From: Hofstenia miamia
Taxonomy: Eukaryota > Xenacoelomorpha > Acoela
Assembly (NCBI GenBank): GCA_004352715.1
Contig: SCFE01000073.1
Span: 1,113,594-1,175,374 of the forward strand
Length of the DNA stretch: 61,781 bases
Reading direction: 5' to 3'
Shown here: in pieces, positions 11,589 through 22,772 of the stretch
Layout of the letters: every line of letters starts with the position of its first letter
How positions within the stretch are numbered: position 1 is the first letter of the stretch
Notes under the pieces: model-generated
The model's input: the letters and a program-made list of their open reading frames with translations, nothing else
Database searches by the model: none
Told to the model about the DNA's origin: nothing
Made by a program: the position numbers and the translations under genes

Positions 11589-12062
11589 ATGTAATTTGGT
11601 ATGTTTAATCTACAGTTTAAATAAATGTGTTCAGTTTAAACTTTTCCCTAAAGTTTATATAGGTTTAAACTGGTCATCACTGAGGTAGATGTTCACAGGT
11701 AATACTCAATCATCAAATTTGACATTGATACTATAAGTTCAATCAAATCACTAAAAAGTTTATATCCCTATTCTTTGTTAAATGTGTAATGATAACCATA
11801 TTTGCTAGCTTTGGGCATTCATGAGTTTATTAATTACAACAGCATAGCCAGTGACCTGTTTTGCATTTTGAGCTATATCTTCGAACAAGTTTATCAATGT
11901 ATTAAGATCAATTTTTATTGAGTTCTAAAATTGAGCAATATCATCTCAATGTGTGGTATTATTTTGGACTTGCTGCATTGAAGATTAATGGTTTTGATGC
12001 CCTGTCTCAACAAGAACACAGTATTAAACTCTTTTTGTAGTATGTATGTATGTATATATATA

Positions 12063-12261
12063 NNNNNNNNNNNNNNNNNNNNNNNNNNNNNNNNNNNNNN
12101 NNNNNNNNNNNNNNNNNNNNNNNNNNNNNNNNNNNNNNNNNNNNNNNNNNNNNNNNNNNNNNNNNNNNNNNNNNNNNNNNNNNNNNNNNNNNNNNNNNNN
12201 NNNNNNNNNNNNNNNNNNNNNNNNNNNNNNNNNNNNNNNNNNNNNNNNNNNNNNNNNNNNN
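12063..12261. other. assembly gap within (TA)n
   Basis: The run of N is bordered by TA repeats on both sides (12052-12062 and 12262-12292). The gap probably reflects an unresolved microsatellite. Confidence 0.97.
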
Positions 12262-12294
<33 letters not shown>

Positions 12295-12295
<1 letters not shown>

Positions 12296-12812
12296 GAATA
12301 GAGCACATTGCTTAACGTTTTTTACTATAATTTAGTCATCTTAAGAAATAATAAAATTTGTTGGAAATTGATACAGATTTTACAATATACTACACTCCGC
12401 CACTCAGCTTGTGTCCCCCGGATCAGCACCAAAATTTAATGGATTCCTTCTTGGGCGGAGACACACCTCTGATGAAAATTTGAGGTCAATCCATCTATTA
12501 CTTTTTCCGTAAAGTTACTAACAAACAGACAAACAAACCAGCGCTACCAAAAACATAACCTCCTTGGCGGAGGTAATTAATACAGATACAGTGATCTTAT
12601 GTTCTTCTGCCTATTTAATAGCATTGATTTTTCATGATCTTTAATTAGTATGGCTTCAGATATTTTTGATTTGTTTGATCATAAGATCACTGTATCTGTA
12701 TTAATTAATTATTGTAGTGTATTGTAAAATCTGTATCCATTTCCCATAAATTTTATTATTTCTGAAGATGACTAAATTATAGTCGAAAACGTTAAGCAAT
12801 GTGCTCTATTCC
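12295..12812. mobile_element. long inverted-repeat element, Penelope-like terminal signature, with nested insertion
   Basis: The left arm (12295-12394, continuing at 12575-12601) pairs with the right arm (12680-12812). Both contain, in opposite orientation, GGAATAGAGCACATTGCTTA, the segment GATACAGATTTTACAATA, and AATACAGATACAGTGATCTT. About 78 bp of unique sequence separate the arms. The left arm is interrupted by the 179-bp element at 12395-12573, while the right arm keeps the uninterrupted site. The right arm holds CTGAAGA, a GACT/AGTC hairpin and GAAAACG. This resembles the hairpin found in terminal repeats of Penelope-like retroelements, which can be arranged in inverted orientation. (TA)n tracts border both sides. 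The inverted repeat is certain; the class assignment is inference. Confidence 0.7.
12395..12573 (-). mobile_element. 179-bp GCGGAGG-type interspersed element, nested insertion
   Basis: It begins CTCCGCCACTCAG and ends CCTCCTTGGCGGAGG, giving short inverted ends (CTCCGCCA/TGGCGGAG). On the minus strand it reads GGTAGCGCTGGTTTGTTTGT and then ACGGAAAAAGTAATAGATGG. I recognise this as a short interspersed sequence seen in many fish and invertebrate genomes. The family name is not certain to me. It lies cleanly inside the left arm of the inverted repeat at 12295-12812. The corresponding place in the right arm (about 12703-12716) is unoccupied, so the insertion postdates the repeat. Confidence 0.72.
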
Positions 12813-12839
12813 AATTAATATAAATCTTAGCAAAATATG

Positions 12840-12842
<3 letters not shown>

Positions 12843-12879
<37 letters not shown>
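12843..12879. repeat. (TA)n microsatellite
   Basis: A TA run of about 37 bp lies just outside the right arm of the inverted repeat at 12295-12812. Confidence 0.95.
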
Positions 12880-12883
<4 letters not shown>

Positions 12884-13103
12884 TATTTAGTGAAATATCA
12901 TAGAATTTCATTTGCGTACCTGCAATATTTTCAAAGTAATCTTTGCTCGGGGTGAACCCCCAAAGAGTCATGAACCATTAAAAATAATGTTAACAAGCTT
13001 AAGCTTAGAAAATATTTTTTTAGATCCTCAAATTAAACTTTTATTAAAAAAATCTGACGAGAAATTTTTATCCGAAAATCAATTACAAATAAATACCAAT
13101 TAA

Positions 13104-15858
13104 ATTATTTTGCTAGAAATTTGAATCATTTAAAAACTAAGATGGTAAAATACAAATCCTTCGACTGCGCCACCCATTTGATCACTTAGCTTGATTATCT
13201 CTGAGGTATTCACCACTCTCATTTTCGAAATCCTGCATTTCCCCTTAAACAGCAATTCACATCATAAGAGATTTCAGGTAAATTTCTCAAAACATTCGGC
13301 TTTTGATTGCGTTGGGCGGGATTGCATATATGACTGCAAAGATCATTGGATGAAGTATTAAATTGTTCTGTTAAATATCATACAATGTCAGAAAACAAAA
13401 CGCCAGCGCTTAATGGTTTCTAGACAGGCTGGATTCAAATAGGGTTGAACTGAGCTTTAAGCTTATATTCAGGCCTAGTTATAATGTTGACATTAGGGCT
13501 GATCGCAAGGCCGCTTCGCCTGCAAAGGGCCTAAGGCAAAATATGACTTATAAGCAAAATGAAAATTAATGCTAACAATGTTTCTGAAATAATAATGTGG
13601 ATTTCATGCTTTCACCAATTTTGAATATATTTTTTGTTGGACAATTATATCGCTTGTAAAACATAATCATAGTTAATAATTTCAGAGCCAAATCTCACTA
13701 CGACATGTCTTTCTAACATCGTTAGTAGTATCAAATAAATATTTGAAATTTATTTTTGCCACTGCATACAATATAATAATTACCATTGTTTTAGAAATAT
13801 AATATAGCATAGCAATGTAGAAATTAGCATTAAAAATAATATAATATAAATAGTGTTTTTGCCAAACATTTATGAAGACTTTTCTTACTTTTACTAAAAT
13901 CATCTACTAAATTTTGACAAAAATCTAAGTTTTTTGCTACAACTCTCAATTGATACCTTTCATATGCAACTTAATTTTTCTTGTGCTATTATAAATCGCA
14001 AATATGTTATAATTATAACTTCAAGAGCTTAAAGAGCCTTATGTCTTGTAAATAATAGTGTACATATTACAAGACTATTCACATCGAAGTTAGACGAAAT
14101 TTTAATGTGGGATTCGTATGAAATTCGTATAATTAGACTAAAATTCCCATAGAATTTGCAATATCTAAAAACATAAAGTATTATTCCAAAATTTTGGAGA
14201 TTTTTCTAAACCAGCCTTTGAATTTTAGAGCTATGGCTTTTTTACCTTAAGATGAAACCTGCGCCTTTTTCTGCTCTTTCGAGTGCTATACAATATGCTA
14301 AGATAAAAAAACGGAGGATTGCCAATTTTACTCCATTATAGTATTATCTTTGAAACATTACAAACTAATTGAGTTGCTTTAAATATATTCTTGAATCGCA
14401 TCAGAAATACATGTTGTCTACCAATTTTGCAGTTGATGTCCAAAGAATCTCTTGAGATATCAAATGAAGACCACCAATGAAAGTCTGAAAATTCTCGCAA
14501 TGACCAAATTTATAAATTCATATCTCCATCAATTTTAAATACATTTACATTCTCTTTTTCTTAGTTAGATGCAGAAGAAAAAGAAGCTTTCGAATGATGT
14601 TTTGAAGTATGAATTCTGATATGTACAGGCAGAGCAATGATTTTTTAACCTATTTTAAGTGACCACTTTTAATAGAATTTTAGCGAATAGCAGGAAAGTA
14701 AGTTAAATATCTAAGAAAAACTTAAGCTAATCGCTCTAATTCTTCAATAGTGCTATTTTATATTAGTAGTTGGTTGTGATATCATTTCATATTCATATTG
14801 CAAAGGGTTCTTCAATTTACAAACGATCAAATGAGGTAGTTAGTTGAAACATTAGGAACAACTTCCTTTCTTCCTTCGAGGGCCCCTGAGAAGTGGATCA
14901 AGTGAAGAAAGGCTATCGAAAGACCATTACCACATCCCTCAAGATCCTATCCCAAGAACCTCACAATCATTGTATTCAACTATTATATTTCACTTTCTTA
15001 GCTAACTCCACTTACATAAGCAATGTTTTTATGACATATTGACATTTTTCCAACCTTTTTTAAGTTCAGAATCATCAAGAATCCTAATGATCATGTAGGA
15101 TTCTGAAGGTTCTTACTAAGATTATTCAATTTAATTTAAATTATTATTATTTCAAATGCAATATGAACTACTAAGATCTAGTACTACATACTCATAAACA
15201 CCGTAGGTGCTGGATATTTAAATATGCGTATTAAATTGGCATAATTCTTAATTGATCACGTGCTTCTTAATTCAGCTGCTAATATTCTGGGTTCCGTTTG
15301 TGGGCTTAAATTATAATCAAATTGTTCAGTCAAACGAAAGAGTTCATCACCCTCATATTCTAGTGAGTCACATAATACATGTATCATGCTTCAAAGTGAA
15401 AAAATATACGGGAAATATATCAATTTTAATCACAGTAATAAACAATTAATAATTAGTAATTGGTTCGCAAAATAAGTCGCATGATCATTTAATTTCGCAA
15501 GCAAGTCCAACTTTGCCAAATTTGCATCATATTTGCATGTGTTTTGCATGCGAATTCTATTTGCATCAGCCACCGTGATGATATACCTAATAATCAAATT
15601 CAATTACAAACAGAAATACATTCTTTGAATTCTTTTTGAAAAGATTTCATTTTTCTTTTCAAAATTCAAAAATTTTGTATTACTTTGTCCAAAACAATTT
15701 CCCCTTAGCCCCCTTAAAGCCGGCACTGGTTGATCTAGTACACTAAAATAGAGTTTGATGGAGTAACGGTCGAGTAATTATTCTTTCGAGTAGGAGTAAT
15801 AATTCGAGTACGAATAATTTACTCTAATTTGCGAGCGCGTAACAAATAATTCAATTAA
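13104..15858. other. AT-rich sequence, nothing firmly recognised
   Basis: No open frame here looks protein-like. A somewhat GC-richer patch near 13490-13535 and another at 14870-14950 stand out slightly, but have no partner or motif I can identify. Confidence 0.5.
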
Positions 15859-16068
15859 ACTCTGTCCCAGTTACTAAGTAAACCGGTTTTTTAGGAAAAT
15901 GAGGTAGTTTATGATATAAACACAAGTATAATTTCAAGTTTTGATTTTCATTTTTTTTTAATATGCCCAAGATCCTAAACTATCTAATTCGAGCCAAACC
16001 GTGGTATTTACGCTCTAATAAAACCCCAATTATTGATATAAAACCTTACTTATTAACTGGGACAGAGT
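15859..16068. mobile_element. 210-bp miniature inverted-repeat element (MITE)
   Basis: The left end ACTCTGTCCCAGTTACTAAG (15859) and the right end pair over 23 bp with a single mismatch; the right end reads CTTATTAACTGGGACAGAGT and ends at 16068. The interior is AT-rich and non-coding. No convincing target-site duplication was found, so the superfamily is open. Confidence 0.75.
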
Positions 16069-16959
16069 GTAGTCATGCTTTATTGATGCTGCTTTTTCAC
16101 GCTAATAATTAAATGCATTTGATGTTTTGAATATGGATAAATCTAGCAAAAATATAATAAATCATAACTTAGAGCTTCTAAATTTGAAAAAATTCTGTAT
16201 ATGAGTTTATGATTATTTTGATTATCATTCTTGATATAATTATTACATATTTTATATTTAGTTTATAGTTGAATAATTGTATCTTATTGGCAAAAGTATT
16301 GCTTTGACTATTATTATTATTGTTATCACTATTGCTATTTTTATTACAATATTATTATAACTTTACACTAAGCATCTTCGGTGATTTCAGCACAAAAACT
16401 ATTTCAATTCTTAAGAACGTAATTTAATTAAGAAACTGTGCTTATTTCAGTCTTTTTTCAGTTAAAAAAAATACTCCAACTAGGAAAACAAATTTAATTG
16501 ACTGTTATAATTAAATCAAATGCCACCTCAAAATCATTAATATTTTGGTCATTCAGTGATAATGCAGTGTTTGTATGTAAGCAACTTAAAATTTAAATAC
16601 AAAAATCTACTAAAATTGTATATACTAGAGATTACTGCAACTACTCTAAAGAAATTACGAAAAAACTTATATTATATACCCTTTGACTATGATTACACCC
16701 TAAAAACGGGGTCGCAAATCCTAAATTTTATAGCATCGAAATCTGCAAAGCGCTTGCACTTTTTAAGCAATAATATGCGCAATCTTGCACTTCCGGAATT
16801 ATTTAATAATTGGATAAATTACTAAAGATCTAAAAAAGTATTTAAAGAATTGCGAGCTAAAAATAACATTATAAAAGAACAAGTTATTTTCAAAAAACTT
16901 AACTAAAGAGAAATGGCATTATATCAATTGACGTCCTGGAACAACAAAAAGTCTTTCCA

Positions 16960-17635
16960 GAGAAATTAGTGAAATGAAAATAAAAAATGAATTCGTGAAC
17001 AATAAGGAAGTAATTACGAATCATCTAAAGAAAACTTTTAAAGAAATCGGAAATTCGAATTTACAACGCCTCCTAATTACCCAAAATTTCAGAGAAGCAC
17101 ACATCTAAGCTTTTCTACTTCACATTGTTCCATATGCTTGAACTGTAAAAAAAATTGCATAAGCTTGATAGTAATTAATCTCCGGTTTCATATAACTTAA
17201 TTACCATTTTTATAGTCAAAGTTATTTTCATTAAATTTTGACATCTAATATTACTCCAATATACAAAATATCAATGAATACATAAGCTCCAAAGACATTT
17301 TGCGTAATAAGCAATATGGCTTCCGCAATGGTTATTCAACAGAAGATGGAAAACTGTCCATTACAGAACCAATATAATAATATGGGGAAAATCAAATGTG
17401 GTTGTATTGTTCCTTACTAGAAAATATACTCTAAAAATGCGATTTTCATAATTTAATAACATGATAACGAATTTTTTAAAAAATAAAAAAGTCAATCGAA
17501 CAATTAATGGAAGGATAGCAGCTTACGTTGCAGTAGATCATGCAGCAGGATCCGATATTATTTGCACTTTACATTTATGACATTTCTAATTACAGCTGTT
17601 ATTCTGAATTATTCCAATCCACAAAGAGTACCTGC
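16960..17635 (+). pseudogene. decayed LINE reverse transcriptase, interrupted at 3' side
   Basis: Three plus-strand pieces in shifting frames resemble non-LTR reverse transcriptase. VNNKEVITNHLKKTFKEIG (about 16998-17054) looks like the linker before the RT. KDILRNKQYGFRNGYSTED (about 17292-17348) is the QYGFR-x-x-ST block. ILFALYIYDISNYSCYSE (about 17551-17604) matches the region around motif B, where LGPLLFxIYINDIS is typical. The next piece, LFQSTKST, looks like a corrupted FADDTKST. The copy then stops at TTAA (17636-17639), where a piggyBac-like element begins. Stops and frameshifts make it non-functional. Confidence 0.6.
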
Positions 17636-17639
17636 TTAA

Positions 17640-18965
17640 CCTTAAACTGCCTAACGTCCATTTTAAAGGACACATTTACAAAGAATTTTCTCCAAGCCTA
17701 TTTTCAAATATGAAAATCTTAGGGCATGGATAGGTCTATTGGGGAACAAACTTTAATGCAATATTGAAAATTTCTATTAAAGCTTATTGCTACGGCAGAG
17801 ATTGTTAATAGATTAACAAGTTTTCTTAGAATTTTTAAAAAAGATTTAAATTCTCTCCATACCTAGTGTTAATGTATTTAGAACGTTTTGAATCCCTGGA
17901 GGCAACAAAGAACTTTGACTGTTTCTTGCTATGTGCAAAGATATTCCAAACCCATTGAGGCGTGTCGTGCGCAAGCCAGGGATCGCGGGTCTGAGGCCAC
18001 ACCTTGATGGGACAGAGCCGAATATTGCAACGGCACGCCCCATTGGGACAAAGCCAATGCTCGAATTTAGAGCGAAAAAGACAGAGGAGACTCTCTTCTA
18101 TCACGTGGTGCTTTCAGATTGAGAACACCCACAGACGCGAGAACGATTTAAATGTTGGGGGCATCCTACGAACTGAAGTGGATCCATTTTCAATTTTTAA
18201 ATAAAACCTTTTTAATCTGCATATTTTTTGATGTTTTGGTAATATAATATAATTCATTATCTTATTCTCATTTTTTGGAAAATAACCGTTTATACCTATC
18301 AGTTTCACGTAAAATGCATGTTACTTAGGGTATTAAGTAATAAGAAAATTAGAATAACCTATCAAAAAATTTCTTCAAAATTATAAAACATCTGCAAGTA
18401 TCATAAATTTTCAAACAATGCACGTCTCTCTAGAGTTTTTGTTGTAAACTCAGACAAAAGAAGAGATTCATTAATTTCTTTATGAATGTGGATGAGTGTT
18501 ACATACTCCTTTCGTGAGGTGATTAATTTATCTTTTTTATATTGTTATGTATAGAGGGCAAGCCCATTCGTATTTTTAATGTCAATCAGTAGATAGTCTT
18601 AAATAAAAGGACTTAATATGTAAGTGATACAATTACTATAAAACCTCTGCAACAGATATGTATAGTAATAGAAGCATAGATATAGGTATAAAAATATGTA
18701 CAGTTTGTAATATGTTCATTTTTGCAATTCTAATTTTATTTAAGTTATTGCTGTTAGAGTTCAAAAAAATTAATTTCTTAACTTAAATTTTGGAGGGGCA
18801 AAACATATATCTTGTCCTGAAGGATTATTGTTGGGGGGCAGCTGCCCCTTTTGACCCCTACTTCTCACATCCTTGAACACACCCTTAGTAGTTTTTTAGC
18901 TATAGGCGTTTAAAAATTTTTTATAGCATCATGAAAAATTTTAAAAATCTCCAGGCTGTTTAAGG
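17640..18965 (+). mobile_element. piggyBac-like non-autonomous element, copy A
   Basis: It follows TTAA (17636-17639). The left end is CCTTAAACTGCCTAACG and the right end, read in reverse complement, is CCTTAAACAGCCTGGAG. The right side is bordered by TTAG, a one-base change from TTAA. A TTAA target with CC-starting inverted ends is typical of piggyBac. A GC-richer module at about 17945-18135 (CATTGAGGCGTGTCGTGCGC and on) recurs in copies B and C. No transposase is visible. It interrupts the LINE relic on its left and abuts copy B on its right. Confidence 0.7.
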
Positions 18966-18969
18966 TTAG

Positions 18970-19679
18970 CCTTAATTAGCTTGGCGTCATTTTTGAAATA
19001 CAGACAGTTGTTTTCACATTTACAAAAAAATATCTCCAAGACTACAAGCAAATTTGAAAATCTTGAGGAATGGACAGGTGTATTGGAGAACATGCTTTAC
19101 TGCAATGATAAAAAATTTATGTTAACCTTATGCCCACACAGAATTTTTTAAAATCTGTGATGACTTCAAAAAAATTTTTAAACGCTTACAACTCACGAAT
19201 TAATGAAGATATTTAAAATCTAAAAACATGGCTCGACAAAATCTTACTTTGTGCATAGTGCGTCTGGACTAGTCTCACGCAGTTTGTGTACAGAAAACAA
19301 AGTATTTCAGGGTAGTTGTTGTTCCCATAGGTACTAGATCGCCTCATTATCTGAACTCAAGGTATGGAAATAATTTGAATATTTTTACGAACATCGGATT
19401 TATCATTGAAAATAAATTCATATTTGTTTGTAAATCTGGTATAAGTACTTGTTTTTGCAAATATCTTCATCATTGAGTGTGTCCATGTAAAAACCTTTCA
19501 ATATTTCTTTACAGGCTTGGATAGAATGTTCAAATGGTGGTCAAATCGGTTTGTTACCAAACACTAGTGGAAAAAAGGTTAAAACGTGTACTGCTGTGGC
19601 TGAAGCTGTTGAAAATATAAAAAATTGTTCTTTGAAAATTTTGATTTTTTTAAAAAGATTTCAATTCACTGAATGCCTC

Positions 19680-19710
<31 letters not shown>

Positions 19711-19905
19711 CAAGGTTTTGAGTCCATGGAAGCAACAAGGAACTTCGACTGTTTCTTAATGTGTGGAAAGGTATCCAGAACCCATTGAGGGGTACCGTGC
19801 GCAAAGTCAGAGGTCACGGTGCCGAAGTCACACCTTGATGGGATAAAGTCGAATTTCGAGCGAAAAATAATGAGGAGACTCTTCTCTATCCAAGCTTGCC
19901 GTTAT
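18970..19905 (+). mobile_element. piggyBac-like non-autonomous element, copy B (3' end unclear)
   Basis: The head CCTTAATTAGCTTGGCGTC directly follows the TTAG that closes copy A. It then parallels copy A: CATTTACAAAAAAATATCTC, the segment CAAATTTGAAAATCTTGAGG, and later the GC-richer module at about 19715-19890. About 430 bp between roughly 19160 and 19590 do not match copy A. A (TA)n run (19683-19710) interrupts the alignment. The right inverted end could not be found. Confidence 0.6.
19683..19710. repeat. (TA)n microsatellite inside copy B
   Basis: A TA run of about 28 bp replaces the segment that joins the AT-rich and GC-richer parts in copy A. Confidence 0.95.
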
Positions 19906-20639
19906 GTGCGTTTAGATGAATATGTGTAGATCAATGCATATGTAAATTAAACACTAAAGAAAATTTATAATAATAACTCATTCACAATCAAGCAAATATT
20001 ATCATCAGAAATATTAAGATATTTGAGGAAAAATTCAAAATAAACAAGCAATTGGTGGTATTTTAGCATTGTGTTTTTAAAATTTAATGGCAAACAATGA
20101 GGTTTTTAAATTATGTTTTAAGGTGCTGGTTTATTAGTAATTTTATATGTGTACTTTTTCATATTTGTTTATTGTTTATGTGTAGTTTATAGTTTTGTAA
20201 ATATGTTTATATTTGTAAATATTTTCTTTGCATATTACTTTTATTGCATATTACAAACTGCAAAATAAACTATTACTAGACTATATATTATGATTATGAC
20301 AAAAATATATTTTCAATCACAACGACATATCTGTCCTAAATCGATGAACTTTTTTGTATAGTCCAAGGAAATATAAAGCAATTCTAAAAATTTGAAAAAA
20401 AGTTTCCCTACCAATTGAAATAAAAAATATGAAACAACAGGATTTTTAATGAATTAATCAAAATTCGGTAATTTGTATTTACAGGAGAAATCAACTGAAA
20501 CGCAAGTTTTGCATTGTCTATGATTCATTAAATGTAATTCTAATTACAAAACAATATATGATATCTTTCATAAATCATTCTTAGAGAGGAATTTCAAATT
20601 CAAATATTTGAACTTTTTCGTATTTCTATAAAGTTTTTC

Positions 20640-21485
20640 TAATAGCTTCACACCTCTTTTAGCAATCTGGTTGCTTCTCGGGATGTTACTAATGCGAGTT
20701 GGTTCATCGCAACAATGAGTTTTAAAAGTACCAAGAGCTTTGGTACTATTCGTTCTGGCAATACCTTCTTCCAGCTTTTCGCTTCTTTCCGAGTCGTACT
20801 TCTGATCGCTGAGCCAAGTGACTTGCCACTCGTTCGCAATGAATGAAACTGCTGCCTTCAGAAAGGGACGTCAAAGGGAGAGAAGAAAGAAGGCAATGTT
20901 GGCATAGATTCCCCGCGAATTCCATCGAGCTTGATGAAGGGATGGAAGCTTGCGCCATTTGATTTGAGGCCATTCTGAAAGACGAAAAGCCATATTTTCA
21001 AAATAATTTCATAAGCTTATTTATACAGACTTCAAATATCTAGGCTATTTTTCATTAAAAAGACACATCATTCATTAATTATTATTGTTTAATATTTTCA
21101 TTAGGATTACTTCTGATTATTATTTCATTTATTCATCAATCAGTTAATTAACATATTATTTAAATGTAAAAAATTTATCAAAACTTACTTGATAGTGGCG
21201 AAATGCTTGCCACCGTTTATACAGGAATTCGAAGTCGTCTCGCCATCCTGGCAACATAATTAAAACGACCAGTGTTGACCGCTGTAGTGTCACAAATCAC
21301 CATTGAGACGTTCTCTTCCACGCGTCAAATTGATCCAAAAGTTTCCTTAGTTTGCAATATATGTCATTTGACGAACCACTCTTGCATTGTAGAACACCAA
21401 GAAAGATTCAGTTTACACGATTCGTTTCGAAAAATCACCACCATGATACTAAACACCATCAATTCGCCATGGATGCAATGGATGC
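20640..21485 (-). other. GC-richer island, possible decayed exons
   Basis: Two blocks (20640-20980 and 21185-21485) have clearly more balanced base composition than their surroundings. On the minus strand, the first carries open frames of 63-75 codons, one starting MASNQMAQASIPSSSSMEF. The second ends in CACTATCAA followed by GTAAGT at about 21188, a good splice-donor sequence. I recognise no protein family in any frame, and frames are interrupted in the second block. It runs into the 1000-N gap. It could be a fragment of a cellular gene or an unfamiliar transposon. Confidence 0.35.
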
Positions 21486-22485
21486 NNNNNNNNNNNNNNN
21501 NNNNNNNNNNNNNNNNNNNNNNNNNNNNNNNNNNNNNNNNNNNNNNNNNNNNNNNNNNNNNNNNNNNNNNNNNNNNNNNNNNNNNNNNNNNNNNNNNNNN
21601 NNNNNNNNNNNNNNNNNNNNNNNNNNNNNNNNNNNNNNNNNNNNNNNNNNNNNNNNNNNNNNNNNNNNNNNNNNNNNNNNNNNNNNNNNNNNNNNNNNNN
21701 NNNNNNNNNNNNNNNNNNNNNNNNNNNNNNNNNNNNNNNNNNNNNNNNNNNNNNNNNNNNNNNNNNNNNNNNNNNNNNNNNNNNNNNNNNNNNNNNNNNN
21801 NNNNNNNNNNNNNNNNNNNNNNNNNNNNNNNNNNNNNNNNNNNNNNNNNNNNNNNNNNNNNNNNNNNNNNNNNNNNNNNNNNNNNNNNNNNNNNNNNNNN
21901 NNNNNNNNNNNNNNNNNNNNNNNNNNNNNNNNNNNNNNNNNNNNNNNNNNNNNNNNNNNNNNNNNNNNNNNNNNNNNNNNNNNNNNNNNNNNNNNNNNNN
22001 NNNNNNNNNNNNNNNNNNNNNNNNNNNNNNNNNNNNNNNNNNNNNNNNNNNNNNNNNNNNNNNNNNNNNNNNNNNNNNNNNNNNNNNNNNNNNNNNNNNN
22101 NNNNNNNNNNNNNNNNNNNNNNNNNNNNNNNNNNNNNNNNNNNNNNNNNNNNNNNNNNNNNNNNNNNNNNNNNNNNNNNNNNNNNNNNNNNNNNNNNNNN
22201 NNNNNNNNNNNNNNNNNNNNNNNNNNNNNNNNNNNNNNNNNNNNNNNNNNNNNNNNNNNNNNNNNNNNNNNNNNNNNNNNNNNNNNNNNNNNNNNNNNNN
22301 NNNNNNNNNNNNNNNNNNNNNNNNNNNNNNNNNNNNNNNNNNNNNNNNNNNNNNNNNNNNNNNNNNNNNNNNNNNNNNNNNNNNNNNNNNNNNNNNNNNN
22401 NNNNNNNNNNNNNNNNNNNNNNNNNNNNNNNNNNNNNNNNNNNNNNNNNNNNNNNNNNNNNNNNNNNNNNNNNNNNNNNNNNNNN
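21486..22485. other. assembly gap (1000 N)
   Basis: Exactly 1000 N, presumably of unknown real length. It ends at a (TA)n run. Confidence 0.99.
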
Positions 22486-22502
22486 GTATATATATATATA
22501 TA

Positions 22503-22565
22503 GGGGCCCAGCTAACCGGATGATAGGGTGATGAACCCCCGAATATTTTTCTCAGAGGTCAGCAA
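22503..22565. repeat. dispersed repeat fragment, also near 32250
   Basis: GGGCCCAGCTAACCGGATGA with the following GGGTGATGAACCCCCGAATA is similar to 32253-32325, which reads GCTAACCGAGATGGGGGGAG and then GGTGATGCACCCC. Both sit the same way relative to fragments of the same LINE family. They may be the 3' end of that LINE or a separate element. Confidence 0.4.
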
Positions 22566-22736
22566 AATGACAATTTAATAGATTTTGCGATACATTCATT
22601 ATATTTTTCATTCATTTTCTTAATTTACAATGCAGTAAGTCTATATCTTTAAACATTTTTTTGAAATATAAATATGAATAAATGATTTGTGTTTTCTCTG
22701 TAAATGTAATTCTTGAATTTCAGTCATTGCAAGGGC

Positions 22737-22768
22737 TAGAAGAAGAAGAAAAATAAGAAGAAGAAATA
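22737..22768. repeat. purine-rich (GAA)n-like microsatellite
   Basis: An imperfect AGAAGAAGAAGAAAAATAAG run lies just downstream of the minus-strand LINE relic and may be its tail. Confidence 0.7.
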
Positions 22769-22772
22769 TTCT

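Noticed and set aside
16556-16825. 89-codon plus-strand frame upstream of the LINE relic
   Set aside because: It is vaguely like the tail of some LINE proteins (hydrophobic/basic with Asn-rich end), but no block is clear enough to assign.
17835-18204. Overlapping 63-89 codon frames in the GC-rich module of piggyBac-like copy A
   Set aside because: They exist on both strands only because the module is GC-richer. The same module in copies B and C does not keep the frames.
21272-22531. Long plus-strand frame of more than 400 codons
   Set aside because: It runs through the 1000-N gap. Only the first 70 or so residues are real sequence and they match no family.
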